NCBI RefSeq assembly: GCF_001625215.2
Contig: NC_030387.2
Coordinates: 41,253,606-41,317,605, forward strand
DNA: 64,000 nt
Direction: 5' to 3'
From: Daucus carota subsp. sativus
Lineage: Eukaryota > Streptophyta > Magnoliopsida > Apiales > Apiaceae
Under the pieces are notes generated by a model. The model was not told where the DNA came from. It saw only the letters and a list, made by a program, of their open reading frames with translations, and did not search any database. Numbering within the stretch: the first letter of the stretch is position 1; every line of letters begins with the position of its first letter. Shown here one piece after another: positions 1 through 11,910 of the stretch. The translations under genes were made by a program, and so were the position numbers.

Positions 1-301
1 TCTCTTTAAGCTGAGCCTTTTCGAATCCCTATTCTTGAAGCTTGGAGATTCTTCAAGGCATGGCTTTTTCGAGAAACAATCTACTCCCATCTGCACAGGC
101 GGTATGATCAGTCCAACCAATAAAACTGCCTGGCCAGACTTATGAACTCAAGAACCTGCGGATTTAAAAAGAAAACATACAATGAATAAGAAAGAACACT
201 CATTTGTAATAATAAACTATGAATGTTGGATGATGAAGCATTATGAGATCAGGAACCAAGTTCCAATTTAGAAGTTGCTGATTACCTATATATATATCAA
301 T

Positions 302-418
302 AACCAAAAGCTTTCGACTTTCTAAAGTAAAATCTATCGAAAACCAAAAGTTTTCGAGTGTCTGGAGTAAAATTTACAAGCACCAAAAAGCTTTCGACTT
401 TATGGACTAAAATGTCTT
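302..418. repeat. Three tandem copies of an about 40-bp unit
   Basis: Three diverged copies of a unit containing ACCAAAAGCTTTCGACTT followed by TAAAAT start near 302, 342 and 381. The copies differ at several positions, so the array is not very recent. No function is evident. Confidence 0.7.
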
Positions 419-1607
419 TTCTGAATGTGTTATATGTGTGTAGCAACTTGTGATAAATATACTCCTAGAGAAATGGATCTGTTGCAGTCATATATATAGT
501 GCTAACCGTTCTAACAAGAAAACAAGAACATAAAAGAACAAATGATGTAGAAATTAAGAAAGTAGGACCCAGTGAATAAGATGATCAAAAGTTTAGTACC
601 ATAATATACGTGTTAGAAAAATTGTTGTCAGAGGGAACAATTTTGTCCCATGAACGGGGGTTTGTTTTGAATGGAAATTTTGCCAAACATTCAAGTGGAG
701 AACACAAAGGAATTGAAAAATTCAAAGGGCTTGTTTTCTCGGCCATAATTTCCTTGTTTTTTCTGCTTGTTAGAGTATAATGGTTTTGCGACTACAAGGG
801 GGAGTTGAACATGAAGGATTCAAAGCTGCAAGAGTATCCAGCAAGGTATAGTAGTTTCTTAGCATAGTGAGACCGCAAGACATCGATAGGACTCGTGAGA
901 GTCAATTAATAAATATGAAAAGTAATGAGATTTTGTCATAGAAGAAGTAGTATAGTTTAATAATAGACCGCCATCCACTCTCATCACCACATTACATGGA
1001 TAGAACAGATTCACCCAAATAACCGTCTGTTTCCATTAACTGTTAAGGGAGTTGAACCGGATTAAGGATAAAATTATCGTTTTCCGTAATTTTTTTTTAT
1101 AAAAATATTCTTTTTCAAAGTAGATATCATATGTAAATTATTTTTTTTAATCTTTTGAAAAAACTGATACATTTAATTTGAAAATAATATTATTTATTAA
1201 TATTTCATCTTTTAATCTTGAAATATTTATCATCTATGTAGGATAACTTAAGAATTTTTAAATATACCACCACATGTTTAATACTGATCACAATTCACAA
1301 CTATTATTTTATGAGTTATCTTCATCGAATATAAATATATCAGATTATTCATTCTAGAATATTTAAGATATTATTTCAATAGGGTTAAACCCTTTACCCT
1401 CAACGTAAATAATCGGAAGAGAATGAAGGAATGATATTTTCAATCATCAATTTTAAAAAAAAAATGATAATTTAATGTAAATATATAAAAAATTGACGAT
1501 TATTACTTTTTAACTGAAATTATGAGAGGCTAAACCAAGTAGTAAAACTTTTTAACCATGATTTAGTTACAATTTTTAACTTTCTTTTATGTCCAAATCA
1601 CGACGAT

Positions 1608-1801
1608 CATTTTTCGACTATTCATGCTCTTGAGTAATCATTTAAAAAATGATTATTCTCATTTTAAGTACTTAGTTATTTTTTATCTTTAATCCGTGAC
1701 TATTCATTTTTCGACTATTCATGCTCTTGAGTAATCATTTAAACAATGATTATTCTCAGTTTAAATACTTAGTTATTTTTTATCTCTAATCCGTGACTGC
1801 A
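1608..1801. repeat. 97-bp tandem duplication
   Basis: Two adjacent copies with a 97-bp period both begin CATTTTTCGACTATTCATG and end near AATCCGTGACT. Only a few substitutions separate them, which points to a fairly recent local duplication in non-coding DNA. Confidence 0.8.
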
Positions 1802-2343
1802 TAATAAAAATGAAAATTACTTTCGATATTTTACTAAAATAGTTGGATTAAATCAGCCGAAAGTGCGGATACAGATATTGTGAACGGGAAATATAAGATT
1901 AACAAAAGTACAACGGGTGATAACTTTGTACAGTGTAGAGATGCGAGTAGAAACAGGGGCCAGTGGCCAACGTGTTGTAAGAAGTAATCAAACGTTAGTC
2001 TTGACCGGTCCATATTTAAAGTGTTGAAGCGAGTACCGACCGACCCATTCATATTACTAGCTTATTACAATCTGCGGTCCAAAACACGAGTCACGCGGTT
2101 ATCCCATCTCACTTTCTTTCGTCCAGACCTACCTTATTTCAAGCCTTGGCATGTTAAAAAACATAAATTAACAACAAAACAAAAATTAACAAAAAAAGAA
2201 AGACAAGCACCTGGATTTCGTTATAAACTTCTCGTACGATTTGGCCTTCAATAATATTGAATTCAAAACCTTGAAATCTCTGGTTATTTCTGGATGAAGA
2301 GTTCACATTGGAACGGAGTGATAAATCGAATTAAAACTGAAAG

Positions 2344-2728
2344 TGTTGGAGCCAAAGTTCCGCCGGATGCCGAAGTCTGAAAGTGACCTGAAATAGAGAA
2401 GAATGCGAGGGATTGTCCCCCCGATTCACCTCCGGCGTGAGAATAAGTTAGTGGCTCTAGAATTGGGTTTATGGAACTGCAAGCGTAAGTGTGTATGCAT
2501 GAGTATGTATGTGAATGTGTCTTTTACCTTTGATTTACCCACTTTATATAGGAGGGAGATGAGCCTGAGTTTGTAACGCTCCCGCCCGATGCGGGAGGGA
2601 AGTGATGGCGAGTAAAGGAGGCGGGATTCTCTCACGCGACCGTTGCAATAGTGACGTTGGAGTTCAAATGATGGACCGGGCCTCTTTTGGGCCTTGGTAA
2701 GTTGGGCTGAGAGGCTTATAACCCAACA
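2344..2728 (-). repeat. Left LTR (3' LTR of the minus-strand element)
   Basis: A 385-bp direct repeat of 11521-11905. It begins TGTTGGAGCC and ends TAACCCAACA, and is preceded by the target duplication GAAAG. The adjoining internal bases on the minus strand read GCCTGGGGACA, a plausible polypurine tract. Confidence 0.95.
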
Positions 2729-3455
2729 TGTCCCCAGGCTTCGGTCGGGTTGCTAACGCGGCCGAAGTCTGAGTTTGTCTTGACCGACCGATCGGGTGAG
2801 GCGTTAGGCTGGGAGATCGACAGGTGCTTCGGTATGATTTCAAAGCGTTCGGTCCGAAAGGCGTAGGGCGTCGCTTGAGTGCTGGATGACGTTACCTCGA
2901 GATATGCGTTGAATCTGGGCCGTGCATTCCAAAGGGTGCCATTAATAGGGCGCGCCTTTTCACGAGAGGTTATAAATATGAATCATTACCACCAGTTTCT
3001 TTTTATATTCCCAAACTATCTTCTCAAACTTCTCCTTACTTTCTTTCTACTTTCTCCGGCGCAACTCGGCAACCGGCGGTGCTCATTGTTCCTTTCCTTG
3101 CAACCGTTTTCTTCCTCTTTCCAACGAGTAAGTCTTCCTTTCTTTAGCGATTTATCTTGCTGTCTTTATGCTTTAAAAATGCTTGCCGGATTTTATCGGT
3201 TCTCGTACTCTGTTCCCGGCGGGAGTTTCTCGCCGGTTTGTTGTTTTTTGCTGGTTCCTGGTAGTTTTTGACTTTTGTTGTTTTGTCTATATTGTAATGC
3301 CATCTTGATGAGTTGTCGTAGATTAGAATTGCGGCTGGGGTTGTCCGGCGGTTCTCGAGTTTTCAACTCGGGCCTTGCCGTTGTTTTTTCCTCCCCGTTT
3401 GCTGCTTTCTTTGTGTGTTGTCTTGTCGCTTGGGTTAGTTTTCTAGGGTTAGGTT

Positions 3456-5355
3456 TTGTTTAAGCCCCGTCGGCCCGACCCGATTCGGCCCTCTGTACTC
3501 GGGCTCACCTCTTTTTCTTTTCTTCTTTCTTTCCGAGTACATGGCTTATGTTTGCCTTCTCTCGTTTGCAGGCAAATGGATCGTTCGGGTGACGTTGTGG
3601 GGACCTCTTACTCGGCTGCGGATCACTTCAGCGATGCGCTGAAGTTTCCTATGGCCAACTTTCCTTCCCTACTGACCGAAGCGGATCTGAAGACGTTTCG
3701 GATAAAATACCAGATTCATCGGTCGTGGGATATTTACCCGGCCATCGCGAATGACTGCATCTATCAGACTCCGGAGTCAGAGGACGGCCATAGGTGCGTG
3801 GGCATCTCCGAGAACGCCTTCAAGTGCGGCTTTCGGCTTCCGATGCTCCCCCTGCTGAAGAAACTCCTGAAGCAGACGGGGATCGCCCTGGGACAGTTGG
3901 ACCCGAATGGATTTACGTATATAAACGTATTCCAACATCGGTGTCTGATGGCTGGCGTGTCTCCTCGGCCAGCTCTTTTCTGGAATCACCATGATTTCAA
4001 AAAGAATGCCAAGAGCAATGGTTTTTACACCATCGGCCGCAAAACCGGCCGACCGAACTGGTGTGAGACCAACTCCAGCAATAAAGGGACCCATGAGCGG
4101 TGGTTCTATTTGGGGGGTCATTCGATCCACAAGTTCTCTATGTGGAGGGAGGTCGACCCTTCAATCATCACCACTCCCCTTCTGGTCGGCAAAGACCTGG
4201 AAGACTTTGAGAAGCTGAACAAAGTCCAGGAGCCGAACCAAATCCTATTGTCGACGAGTCGGGAAAAGGAGTGGCTCTTCACTCTTTGGGGTAGTGACGG
4301 TAGTCTTTCTTATTTCTTCTATGCTTTTCCTTTTGATAGTCAATTACTTTGTCTATATCTGCTTATTGTTTTGACACTTGTCTTCTTGCGTAGTGTCTTC
4401 CCGGACCGAGGCCCTGAAGCGGAAGACTGCGAAGGCAATGGCGGCCAGGAAGGAGGCCGAAGCAAAGGCTCGCGGCGAAACGACAGTCGGGGCTATAGTC
4501 CAGGCCGATGCTTCCAGGGAGAAGACTCCCGAAGTCGGTCGCCCGGATCTGGTAGCTGAGAAGGCGTCCGAGGTCGAAGAGACTCCGGCGATCGAGGCCT
4601 CGAGGAAGAGGAACAGGCCGGACGGCTCTTCTGATGTCCGGCCTTATGTTCCGGAGTGGTCTGTTCTGGCGACCGACTCCATTGCGATCTTGGCCCCGGA
4701 TCGGATTAAAGATGTGGCTGGAGATCTCTGTCGACCGCAAGTCCTTCCGGCCGACCGAGGGACTTATGATTCGGCTACTGCTCTTCAGGCTTGTGAGCAG
4801 CTGATGTGCTTTCTTTCTTTAGTAAGTGTTCTCACCCTTCAACTTTTCTTCTGTTTTTATAAATCCCGTACATCCTTTAACTTGTGTATTTCTGTGCAGG
4901 CTTCTCCTTGGGCAGCGGCGGTGACCGACAAGGTTCAAGATATGCAGAAGCAGATGGCCGGGGTCAACGCCCTTACTATACGAGCCAATCTTGCTGAAGA
5001 TACCCTGGCGGCCCTGAAGACGGAGCTGAATGCCGACCACCAGGATCTGAAGGACCTTCGGGAGTCCGAAGGCCGTCTGAAGGGGCAGGTCGACACCCTG
5101 ACCAGGAGGGTTCAGCGCCGTAACTTGGCGTTGAAAGCCGCCCGCAAGAAGGAGAAGAAGGCCAAGAAGCTCCTGGAGAAGATCGAGGATAGGTTCCTCG
5201 ACATTGGATATGACGAGGCGGTTCGTCGGGCTCACAAGGAAGGCTTGGATCATAAGTTGCTTTTGGACGAAGGCGCTTTTGATCCGGTCGGCCGTGAAGA
5301 CCCGGACGAGCCTCTTGTTGTCTCTTCTGATCCCGAGACTGATTACTCGGAATAG
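3456..5355 (+). CDS. Antisense ORF region of the Tat-type element
   Basis: Between the integrase and the 3' LTR, the plus strand (opposite to gag-pol) holds long open stretches. The first part carries a segment such as FPSLLTEADLKTFRIKY, which resembles the plant transposon-associated antisense proteins known from Grande, RIRE2 and Retand elements. The second part is rich in K, E and A, with predicted coiled coil (LKDLRESEGRLKGQVDTL). A TATA-like motif (TTATAAATAT) lies near 2970, and possible intron boundaries occur in the region. Function in the family is unknown. It is treated as a component of a fossil element. Confidence 0.7.
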
Positions 5356-6036
5356 TTTCTCTTTTGTAATGTGTTGGCCTTCGGGCTTTTATTTGTAGAA
5401 ACAATTTGCCTTCGGGCTCCTGTAAAAATCTTTCGCCTTCGGGCTTTTATTTAATTTTGCCTTCGGGCTTGCCCTTAAATACTTATTCGTATCTGCGTAC
5501 AGATTTTCATTCATGATGTATGTCTTCGACCGAACGGTCTCCACACATGTTTTAGTTGTCGTAACTTTTAGGCCGATCGATCGGTCTGGATACGAGTTTT
5601 CTTCTATGTACGTCTTAGACCGTTCAGCGGGTCTCGATACATGTTAATGATAATTTAATTTTATGTATGTCTTCGACCGAAGAGTCTCGATACACGTTAA
5701 CATAATTTACAAGTGTACATCTTTTGCCTAAAAATTGGCTTCAGCCTAATGCCTCTTGATTCCCCCAATATTTGGAGATTGTTATTATCTCTAAGTTAGG
5801 AATTCGATCGGCCCCATTATAGATAAGAACAATCGTGCATATATTTAGGTTAATTATGGCCAACTCCTTCGGTCCCGTACCTTGATCAGGTTGTCCCGAG
5901 TTACAAAATCGATCGGAGTGTTAAACAAGTTACAACTATCCAGAATTTGAAATAGGAACTTTTATTTATCGTAAGGCAAATAATTACATAACTGTAGAAC
6001 TGTAAAATGGAAAGTGAAATGTTCAGGCGGGAAGCC

Positions 6037-7632
6037 TTACTGATAGTATTTCCGGAGTTGGGAAGCGTGCCAAGTATTCTTAATGGGGCTCCCATCCGAA
6101 GCTGCTAGTTTGTAGGTTCCCGGCCGAACGATCTCGACAACAGTGTAAGGTCCTTCCCAGTTCGGCATAAGCTTTCCTTGCTTCGTCGGCATAGAAGTAG
6201 CCGAGTCTCGGAGAACCATGTCCCCAACTCTGAAAGAACGTTTTCGGATACCCGAATCATAATATTGAGATGCTTGCTGTTGGTATCGGACATTCCTTTG
6301 ATGGGCGGCTTCTCTTTCTTCTTCTAGGAGATCCAGGTTGCCTCGGAGGCCAAATTCATTGGTATCAGGATTGAAGACCTGGGTTCGGTAAGATTCCAGG
6401 CCAACCTCGACTGGAACAAGCGAGTCGGTCCCATAAGCTAACCGAAACGGCGTTTCTCCTGTCGAAGAGCGAGGAGTGGTTCGGTATGCCCACAGGACCC
6501 AAGGGAGCTCTTCGGCCCACAGTCCCTTAGCTTCTCCAAGGCGCTTCTTGATTCCGTGAAAGATGATCTTGTTAGCTGCCTCGATCGCCCCGTTTCCTTG
6601 GGGATGACCGACCGAGCTGAACCTTTGTTGAATGCCGAAGCTGGCCAAGAACTCTTTGAACTTCCTCCCAACAAACTGAGTGCCATTATCGGATACACAC
6701 ACCATTGGTATGCCGAACCTCACAATTATCTGCTCCAAGAAGAATTTCTTGGCGGCCTGTTCGGTGATAGCTGAGAGTGGTCGGGCTTCGACCCACTTTG
6801 TCATGTAGTCAATGGCCACTATGCAGTATTTGGCTTGCCGAGTGCTGGTCGGTAGGATTCCCACTATGTCGATGGCCCACATGGAGAATAGTATTGGGCT
6901 GAGGACCGAAGTCATTTCTTCTGGGGGTTGCTTCGGAACATTGCTGTGGATTTGACATTGCCGGCATTTCTTTGAATAGTTGGCTGCATCTTCTCTAAGG
7001 GTCAGCCAGAAGAAACCCTGTCGGAGTATCTTTAGGGCTAGGGATCGGCCGGCCAGATGTTCGCCACAGATTCCTTCGTGAACTGTCTCCAGGGCTAGAA
7101 GCTGTTCCTCTGAATCCAAGCATCGGAGCAGGGGCTGAGAGACTGATCGCCTAAAGAGTCGGCCCCCGATCAGTGTGTAGCTAGCTACTCGGTACTTTAT
7201 CTTTTGAGCTTCCTTCTTCTCTAAAGGCAAGAACCCCTTCTCTAAGTAGGCTCTGATGGGGGTCATCCAATTTATGCCTTGATGAATCTCCAGGCAAGCT
7301 TTCTTGTTGACCGAAGGAGTTTTTACCTCCGTCAAGTAGATGGACCCCGTCAAATTTTGTGTTTCGGCCGAGGCTAAGCGAGAGAGAGCATCGACACGGC
7401 CATTGTCCTCCCTACCGATGGCGCTTAATTCAAATGTTTCGAAAAACTGAGTTTGTTCCCGTACCTTGGCGGCGTAAGCCTTCGTTCGGGGCTCTTTCTG
7501 TTCATATTCCCCAGAATAGTGCTTGACGACCAGCATGGAGTCGCTGAAAGCCCTCAAATGCCTTACTTCCAGATTTTTTGCTAGACCCATTCCTGCCAGG
7601 AGGGCTTCGTATTCGGCCTCATTGTTGGTCAA
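6037..7632 (-). CDS. Retrotransposon RNase H (second) and integrase region
   Basis: The stretch begins with the end of an RNase H-like domain (NNEAEYEAL, then DALSRLAS). It continues into an integrase with a zinc-binding HHCC region (HEGICGEH, then CRQCQ), a DDE core (IDIVG, VSDNGTQF, then the E-containing helix GNGAIEAANK) and a C-terminal chromatin-reading-like tail. Tat-lineage elements carry two RNase H domains, and the flanking 7629-8269 stretch fits the first of these. It is part of the fossil element and is not described further. Confidence 0.9.
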   Translation of the reverse strand: MTNNEAEYEALLAGMGLAKNLEVRHLRAFSDSMLVVKHYSGEYEQKEPRTKAYAAKVREQTQFFETFELSAIGREDNGRVDALSRLASAETQNLTGSIYLTEVKTPSVNKKACLEIHQGINWMTPIRAYLEKGFLPLEKKEAQKIKYRVASYTLIGGRLFRRSVSQPLLRCLDSEEQLLALETVHEGICGEHLAGRSLALKILRQGFFWLTLREDAANYSKKCRQCQIHSNVPKQPPEEMTSVLSPILFSMWAIDIVGILPTSTRQAKYCIVAIDYMTKWVEARPLSAITEQAAKKFFLEQIIVRFGIPMVCVSDNGTQFVGRKFKEFLASFGIQQRFSSVGHPQGNGAIEAANKIIFHGIKKRLGEAKGLWAEELPWVLWAYRTTPRSSTGETPFRLAYGTDSLVPVEVGLESYRTQVFNPDTNEFGLRGNLDLLEEEREAAHQRNVRYQQQASQYYDSGIRKRSFRVGDMVLRDSATSMPTKQGKLMPNWEGPYTVVEIVRPGTYKLAASDGSPIKNTWHASQLRKYYQ

Positions 7633-8317
7633 AGGGAAAGTGAATCGGATGGCTTGACAAACTCAAATCCATCGGGACTAGAAAAGATCAATCCAGCCCC
7701 ACACTTTGACCCGGCCACCGACCCATCTACAAACAGCTTCCACTTTCCTGGAGTCCGGATGAGCTGTTCTTTCGGCTCCAAATCCTTCGGCCCCGAAAAA
7801 ATGCACTCCACCATGAAGTCAACCAAGGCTTGGGCTTTGATGGCTGTTCGGGGAACATACTCTAAGTCATATTCCCCCAATTCTACGGACCAGGCGACGA
7901 CTCTGCCCGAAGCCTTTGGTCGGCTGAGGATCTTCTTCAAAGGTTGGTCGGTGACCACTTGTATCGTTCGCCCTTGGAAATAGTGTCGCAATTTTCGGGA
8001 GGCCATGACCAGCCCATATGCGAACTTCTCGGCATTCGGATATCGGCATCCCTCAGCACATGAGACACATAGAAGACCGGATGTTGGTTTTTCTCGTGTT
8101 CCTTCACTAAGACCGCATCAAGGGTTCGGTCACTTACTGCCAAGTACAGCTGGAGGGTCTCCTTCGGATCGGGCCTCAGCAGCAGGGGGGCTTTAACCAA
8201 ATATTCCTTTATTTCTTCGAAGGCCTTTATGCAGTTCGGCCCCCACTCAAAATTCTTTGCTCCCTTCAAAACTTCGAAGAAAGGGAGCGCTTTTTCCGCC
8301 GACCGAGAGATGAACCT

Positions 8318-11188
8318 TCAGAGGGCTGCCAGTCGCCCAGTTAACTTCTGAATATCCCGAATGGTCTTCGGGGCTTCCATTTCTAATACTGCCTTTATCT
8401 TTTCAAGATTCGCTTCGATCCCCCTTGCACTGACCATGTACCCTGGGAACTTGCCACTACAAACCCTGAAGGTGCACTTGGCGGGGTTGATCTTCATGTT
8501 GTTCCGTCTTAGGGTCTCAAAGCATTCTTTGAGGTCATCGGCGTGATCGCGAAACAAGGATTTTACTATCATATCGTCGACGTAGCATTCCATGTTTCGG
8601 CCTATCTGATCGGCAAAGACTTTGTTCACCATCCTTTGAAAAGTGGCCCCCGCGTTTTTCAGACCGAAGGGCATCTTGATGTAAGCATAGGTTCCCTTCG
8701 GGGTGATGAATGCTGTCTTGGGAATATCCTCGGCATCCATGGCGATCTGGTGATAGCCTGAAAATACGTCCAAGAAGCTGAGTATTTGATAGCCAGATGT
8801 GGCATCTATCAGTTGATCGATGTTCGGCAGAGGGTAGTGATCCTTCGGGCAATTCTTGTTGAGGTCGGTATAATCGACACACATTCTCCATTTGTTGTTT
8901 GACTTTTTGACCACTACCACATTTGCCAACCACTCAGGATACTCGATTTCTTCAATAAACTTGGCCTCCAGTAACTTTTCCACTTCGGCCTCAATCACCT
9001 TCTGCCTTTCCACAGCGAAGTTCCTCTTTTTCTGCTTAACTGGCACAGCCTGTGGATGAACATTTAGCCTGTGCCGAGCGATCGACTCATCCAACCCCGG
9101 CATATCTTCGGGCTCCCAAGCAAAAACATCATGATACCGACGGACCACATCAATCACCTTCTCCTTCAGCCCTGATTCCATGTCTTTACCGATCCGAACC
9201 ATTTTTCCCGAGCACCCTGCGTATAATTCCACCTCTTCGGTCTCAGTGCCTGGTTCGGCTATCGGGTTTGAAAGATCATTCCCAAACTTCTCCAACTCAA
9301 TATGTAAGGCATGGCCACTACCCCCAGGACCATCTTCGGTTCGGCGCCGTTTATTTCCTTCGGCGCCGCCTAGATCCTTGTCTTTCTCCAAGTCCTCCAA
9401 CATAATGATCCGAGCGGCCTTCTGATCACCTCTCATCTCCCCCACTCCCTTCTCGGTCGGGAACTTCAACTTGAGGTGGGGAATAGAGGCAATGGCTTCA
9501 AAAGCAGTGAGAACAGGTCTCCCCAAGATAGCATTGAAGGGACTCTCGACTCGGACTACATAGAACTTGACCTGTTTTTCCACAGTATAAGGGGATTTAC
9601 AGAGCAACAAGGGCAAGTGGATCGTACCTTCGATCGGGACGGGCTGATTGCCGAACCCATAGAGAGGTGCCTCATAGCAGGTATCGATCTGCTTGCCTTC
9701 CAGGTTCATCTTCTGGTAGGTGTTGTAGTAGAGGACGTTAACAGAACTTCCTCCATCGACCAGGACCTTCCAGATCTTGTTCTGACCGATCACGGGATTA
9801 ATGACCAACGGATCCTCGTGCGGCAGCATAACGTCCTCATAGTCTTCTTGTGAGAACATTATAGGATACGACTGTTTGGTGGAGTTGATGCTATAGAGGT
9901 TGTAGACCTGTCGGGCGTACTTCTTCTTGGCTGTCTTGCTACTTCGGTCCAGAATTGTTCCTCCAAATATCGTTCGGACCTCGCCTCTGTACCTCTCACC
10001 CTCTTCGGGCGCCTTCCCTTTATCTTCTTTGGGACCCAGCCGATCCCTCAGATCTTTAACGTACTGGTTTAAATCACCAGCCTTGACCATCCTTTCTATT
10101 AACTTCTTCAAGTGGTAGCATTCATCGGTATTATGACCGTTGTCCCGATGATAGTCACAATACTTATCAGAGTTTTTCTTGTAATCTGGGATCTTCATCT
10201 TCGGTGGCCGAACGAATCCTGGTTTCCCCTTAATCTCGTTCAGAATCTTGGAGACAGATGTGTTCAGAGGAGTGAACACAGTGCTGTCTCTAACTCTCCT
10301 TCGTTCGGTCCCTCTGTCCAGCTTCTCATCCCTTTCATCTCTTGTGCCTCGGTAGCCATCATTTCTTTTTCCCTTGCCATCCGTACGGGAACTGCACCGA
10401 TCATCTTTTCGGTCGTTCTTATGTCCCCCAATGGACTCCATCTTCCTTCTGATGCTCTCCCCCCGCAAGTAAATGTCATTCAACGACTTGGGGGGTATAT
10501 CGTACAAAGATGATCGGAGCTTCTTACCCTTCACCGGATCCAGACCAGCCGTCAGGAATCCTGCAGCCTTCACTTTATCCAGGTTGGTGACCATCCCAGC
10601 TTCTTCCTTGAACCTAGCCAAGTAATCGCCCAGCTCCTCATTAGGTCTCTGTCGGCAATGAATAAGGGCCTCAGTATCCTTCTCTCTTCGGCACAAGTGA
10701 GAGTAGTGCCTCAAGAACTTGCGCTTCAACTGATCATAAGAACTGACTGATCTTGGACGCAGGGATCGGTACCACATCGTAGCAGACCCCTTCAGGTAGG
10801 TCTTGAACATTTTGCATAGCATGACGTCGCAATGCCCCATTCCGGTCATAAGGGACTCGTACTTGTCGCAGTGATCGATCGGGTCGCCCTTCCCGTTAAA
10901 TTCATTCATTTTCGGGAACTGTCTCCCCGGGGGCGGCCGATATTGCTCGATCTCTTCGACTATCACTGGTTCGTGGGTCAACGTCTTGTCCCCAAACATG
11001 GCCTTCTCCATTCGGCGGAGGCGGTCCCTAACGTGGGGGCCTTCCTCCCCTTCGGAATCCGAAGGTGTGACATGCCTGTGACGAGGCCCTCGGGAGTGCG
11101 ACTCGGAGTCCGAAGACCCGTCTTGGTCTTCCCGATTCCTCTTCTTGTTTCCTTCGCCTTCTGGCGCTCGATCTCCTTCGGCCTCCAA
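8318..11188 (-). CDS. Retrotransposon gag, protease and reverse transcriptase region
   Basis: This long open stretch belongs to the fossil element. Near its N-terminus is a capsid-like gag domain (ATMWYRSL, then a region rich in R/K/E) and a zinc-knuckle-like CxxHxxxxHxxxxC segment. A protease-like motif VDGGSS follows, and then reverse transcriptase with WRMCVDYTDLNK, LDVFSGYHQI, MPFGLKNAGATFQ and the catalytic YVDD. The gag start may lie further toward the 5' LTR. It is described as a component only. Confidence 0.9.
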   Translation of the reverse strand: MEAEGDRAPEGEGNKKRNREDQDGSSDSESHSRGPRHRHVTPSDSEGEEGPHVRDRLRRMEKAMFGDKTLTHEPVIVEEIEQYRPPPGRQFPKMNEFNGKGDPIDHCDKYESLMTGMGHCDVMLCKMFKTYLKGSATMWYRSLRPRSVSSYDQLKRKFLRHYSHLCRREKDTEALIHCRQRPNEELGDYLARFKEEAGMVTNLDKVKAAGFLTAGLDPVKGKKLRSSLYDIPPKSLNDIYLRGESIRRKMESIGGHKNDRKDDRCSSRTDGKGKRNDGYRGTRDERDEKLDRGTERRRVRDSTVFTPLNTSVSKILNEIKGKPGFVRPPKMKIPDYKKNSDKYCDYHRDNGHNTDECYHLKKLIERMVKAGDLNQYVKDLRDRLGPKEDKGKAPEEGERYRGEVRTIFGGTILDRSSKTAKKKYARQVYNLYSINSTKQSYPIMFSQEDYEDVMLPHEDPLVINPVIGQNKIWKVLVDGGSSVNVLYYNTYQKMNLEGKQIDTCYEAPLYGFGNQPVPIEGTIHLPLLLCKSPYTVEKQVKFYVVRVESPFNAILGRPVLTAFEAIASIPHLKLKFPTEKGVGEMRGDQKAARIIMLEDLEKDKDLGGAEGNKRRRTEDGPGGSGHALHIELEKFGNDLSNPIAEPGTETEEVELYAGCSGKMVRIGKDMESGLKEKVIDVVRRYHDVFAWEPEDMPGLDESIARHRLNVHPQAVPVKQKKRNFAVERQKVIEAEVEKLLEAKFIEEIEYPEWLANVVVVKKSNNKWRMCVDYTDLNKNCPKDHYPLPNIDQLIDATSGYQILSFLDVFSGYHQIAMDAEDIPKTAFITPKGTYAYIKMPFGLKNAGATFQRMVNKVFADQIGRNMECYVDDMIVKSLFRDHADDLKECFETLRRNNMKINPAKCTFRVCSGKFPGYMVSARGIEANLEKIKAVLEMEAPKTIRDIQKLTGRLAAL

Positions 11189-11500
11189 GGCCTCTCAGAG
11201 GGCTCTCTCCTGGAGCTCAATTTCTTCCCTTTGTAGCTGGAGGGCCTTCAGCCGCAGTTCATCGGCTTCCCTCTTCTTGGCTAATCGGGCAGCTTCTTGC
11301 TCTTTGGTCTTGGAAGATTGGGCTTTAGCAGCCTGTTCTTCCCGCCATTTCAACAGCATCTGCTGTTGTTCCTCGGGGGTGGGCAGCAGCCCTTCGGGAC
11401 TGTTGCCAAAGTCAAAACCGGGGTTTGGGTTGGAGGTGTTTCCAGTGGTTTGTTCGGTTGTGTTTGTCATGGTGTTGATTTATAAGAAATTCTACTTGCA

Positions 11501-11520
11501 GTTCCCACAGACGGCGCCAA
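11501..11520 (-). promoter_or_regulatory. Retrotransposon primer binding site
   Basis: Directly inside the 5' LTR, the minus strand reads TTGGCGCCGTCTGTGGGAAC. The GGCGCCGT start is typical of the primer binding sites of Tat/Athila-type plant gypsy elements. I did not match it to a particular tRNA. Confidence 0.8.
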
Positions 11521-11905
11521 TGTTGGAGCCAAAGTTCCGCCGGATGCCGAAGCCTGAAAGTGACCTGAAATAGAGAAGAATGCGAGGGATTGTCCCCCCG
11601 ATTCACCTCCGGCGTGAGAATAAGTTAGTGGCTCTAGGAAGGGGTTTATGGAACTGCAAGCGTAAGTGTGTATGTATGAGTATGTATGTGAATGTGTCTT
11701 TTACCTTTGATTTACCCACTTTATATAGGAGGGAGATGAGCCTGAGTTTGTAACGCTCCCGCCCGATGCGGGAGGGAAGTGATGGCGAGTAAAGGTGGCG
11801 GGATTCTCTCACGCGACCGTTGCAATAGTGACGTTGGAGTTCAAATGATGGACCGGGCCTCTTTTGGACCTTGGTAAGTTGGGCTGAGAGGCTTATAACC
11901 CAACA
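11521..11905 (-). repeat. Right LTR (5' LTR of the minus-strand element)
   Basis: A 385-bp repeat matching 2344-2728 with about 7 differences and no length change. It is followed by the target duplication GAAAG at 11906-11910. A TATATA-type motif lies inside the repeat and could serve as its promoter. Confidence 0.95.
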
Positions 11906-11910
11906 GAAAG

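Larger units (their letters stand above)
1..2338. other. AT-rich intergenic region, no gene recognised
   Basis: I see no convincing coding exon here. Short open frames have no family resemblance. The stretch contains a threefold repeat of about 40 bp near 302-418 and a 97-bp tandem duplication at 1608-1801, both listed separately. The first 150 bases could be the edge of a neighbouring gene, but no protein family was recognised in them on either strand. Confidence 0.6.
2344..11905 (-). mobile_element. Ty3/gypsy LTR retrotransposon, Tat-type lineage
   Basis: The element is bounded by two 385-bp LTRs starting TGTTGG and ending CCAACA, and by a 5-bp target duplication GAAAG (2339-2343 and 11906-11910). 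Coding order on the minus strand is gag, protease, reverse transcriptase, RNase H, integrase, which is the gypsy order. A primer binding site beginning TTGGCGCCGTCTGTGGGAAC adjoins the right LTR. A long region between the integrase and the 3' LTR carries an antisense ORF, as in Tat-lineage elements such as Grande, RIRE2 and Retand. The LTRs differ at about 7 of 385 positions (about 98% identical), which at usual plant rates suggests insertion within roughly the last million years. The structure is complete at both ends. The coding region has about three interruptions, so it is a recent fossil rather than an evidently whole copy. Confidence 0.95.

Noticed and set aside
2021-2254. 77-residue open frame before the LTR element
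   Set aside because: Its end is basic and low-complexity, it shows no family similarity, and it lies in an AT-rich spacer with no splice or promoter support.
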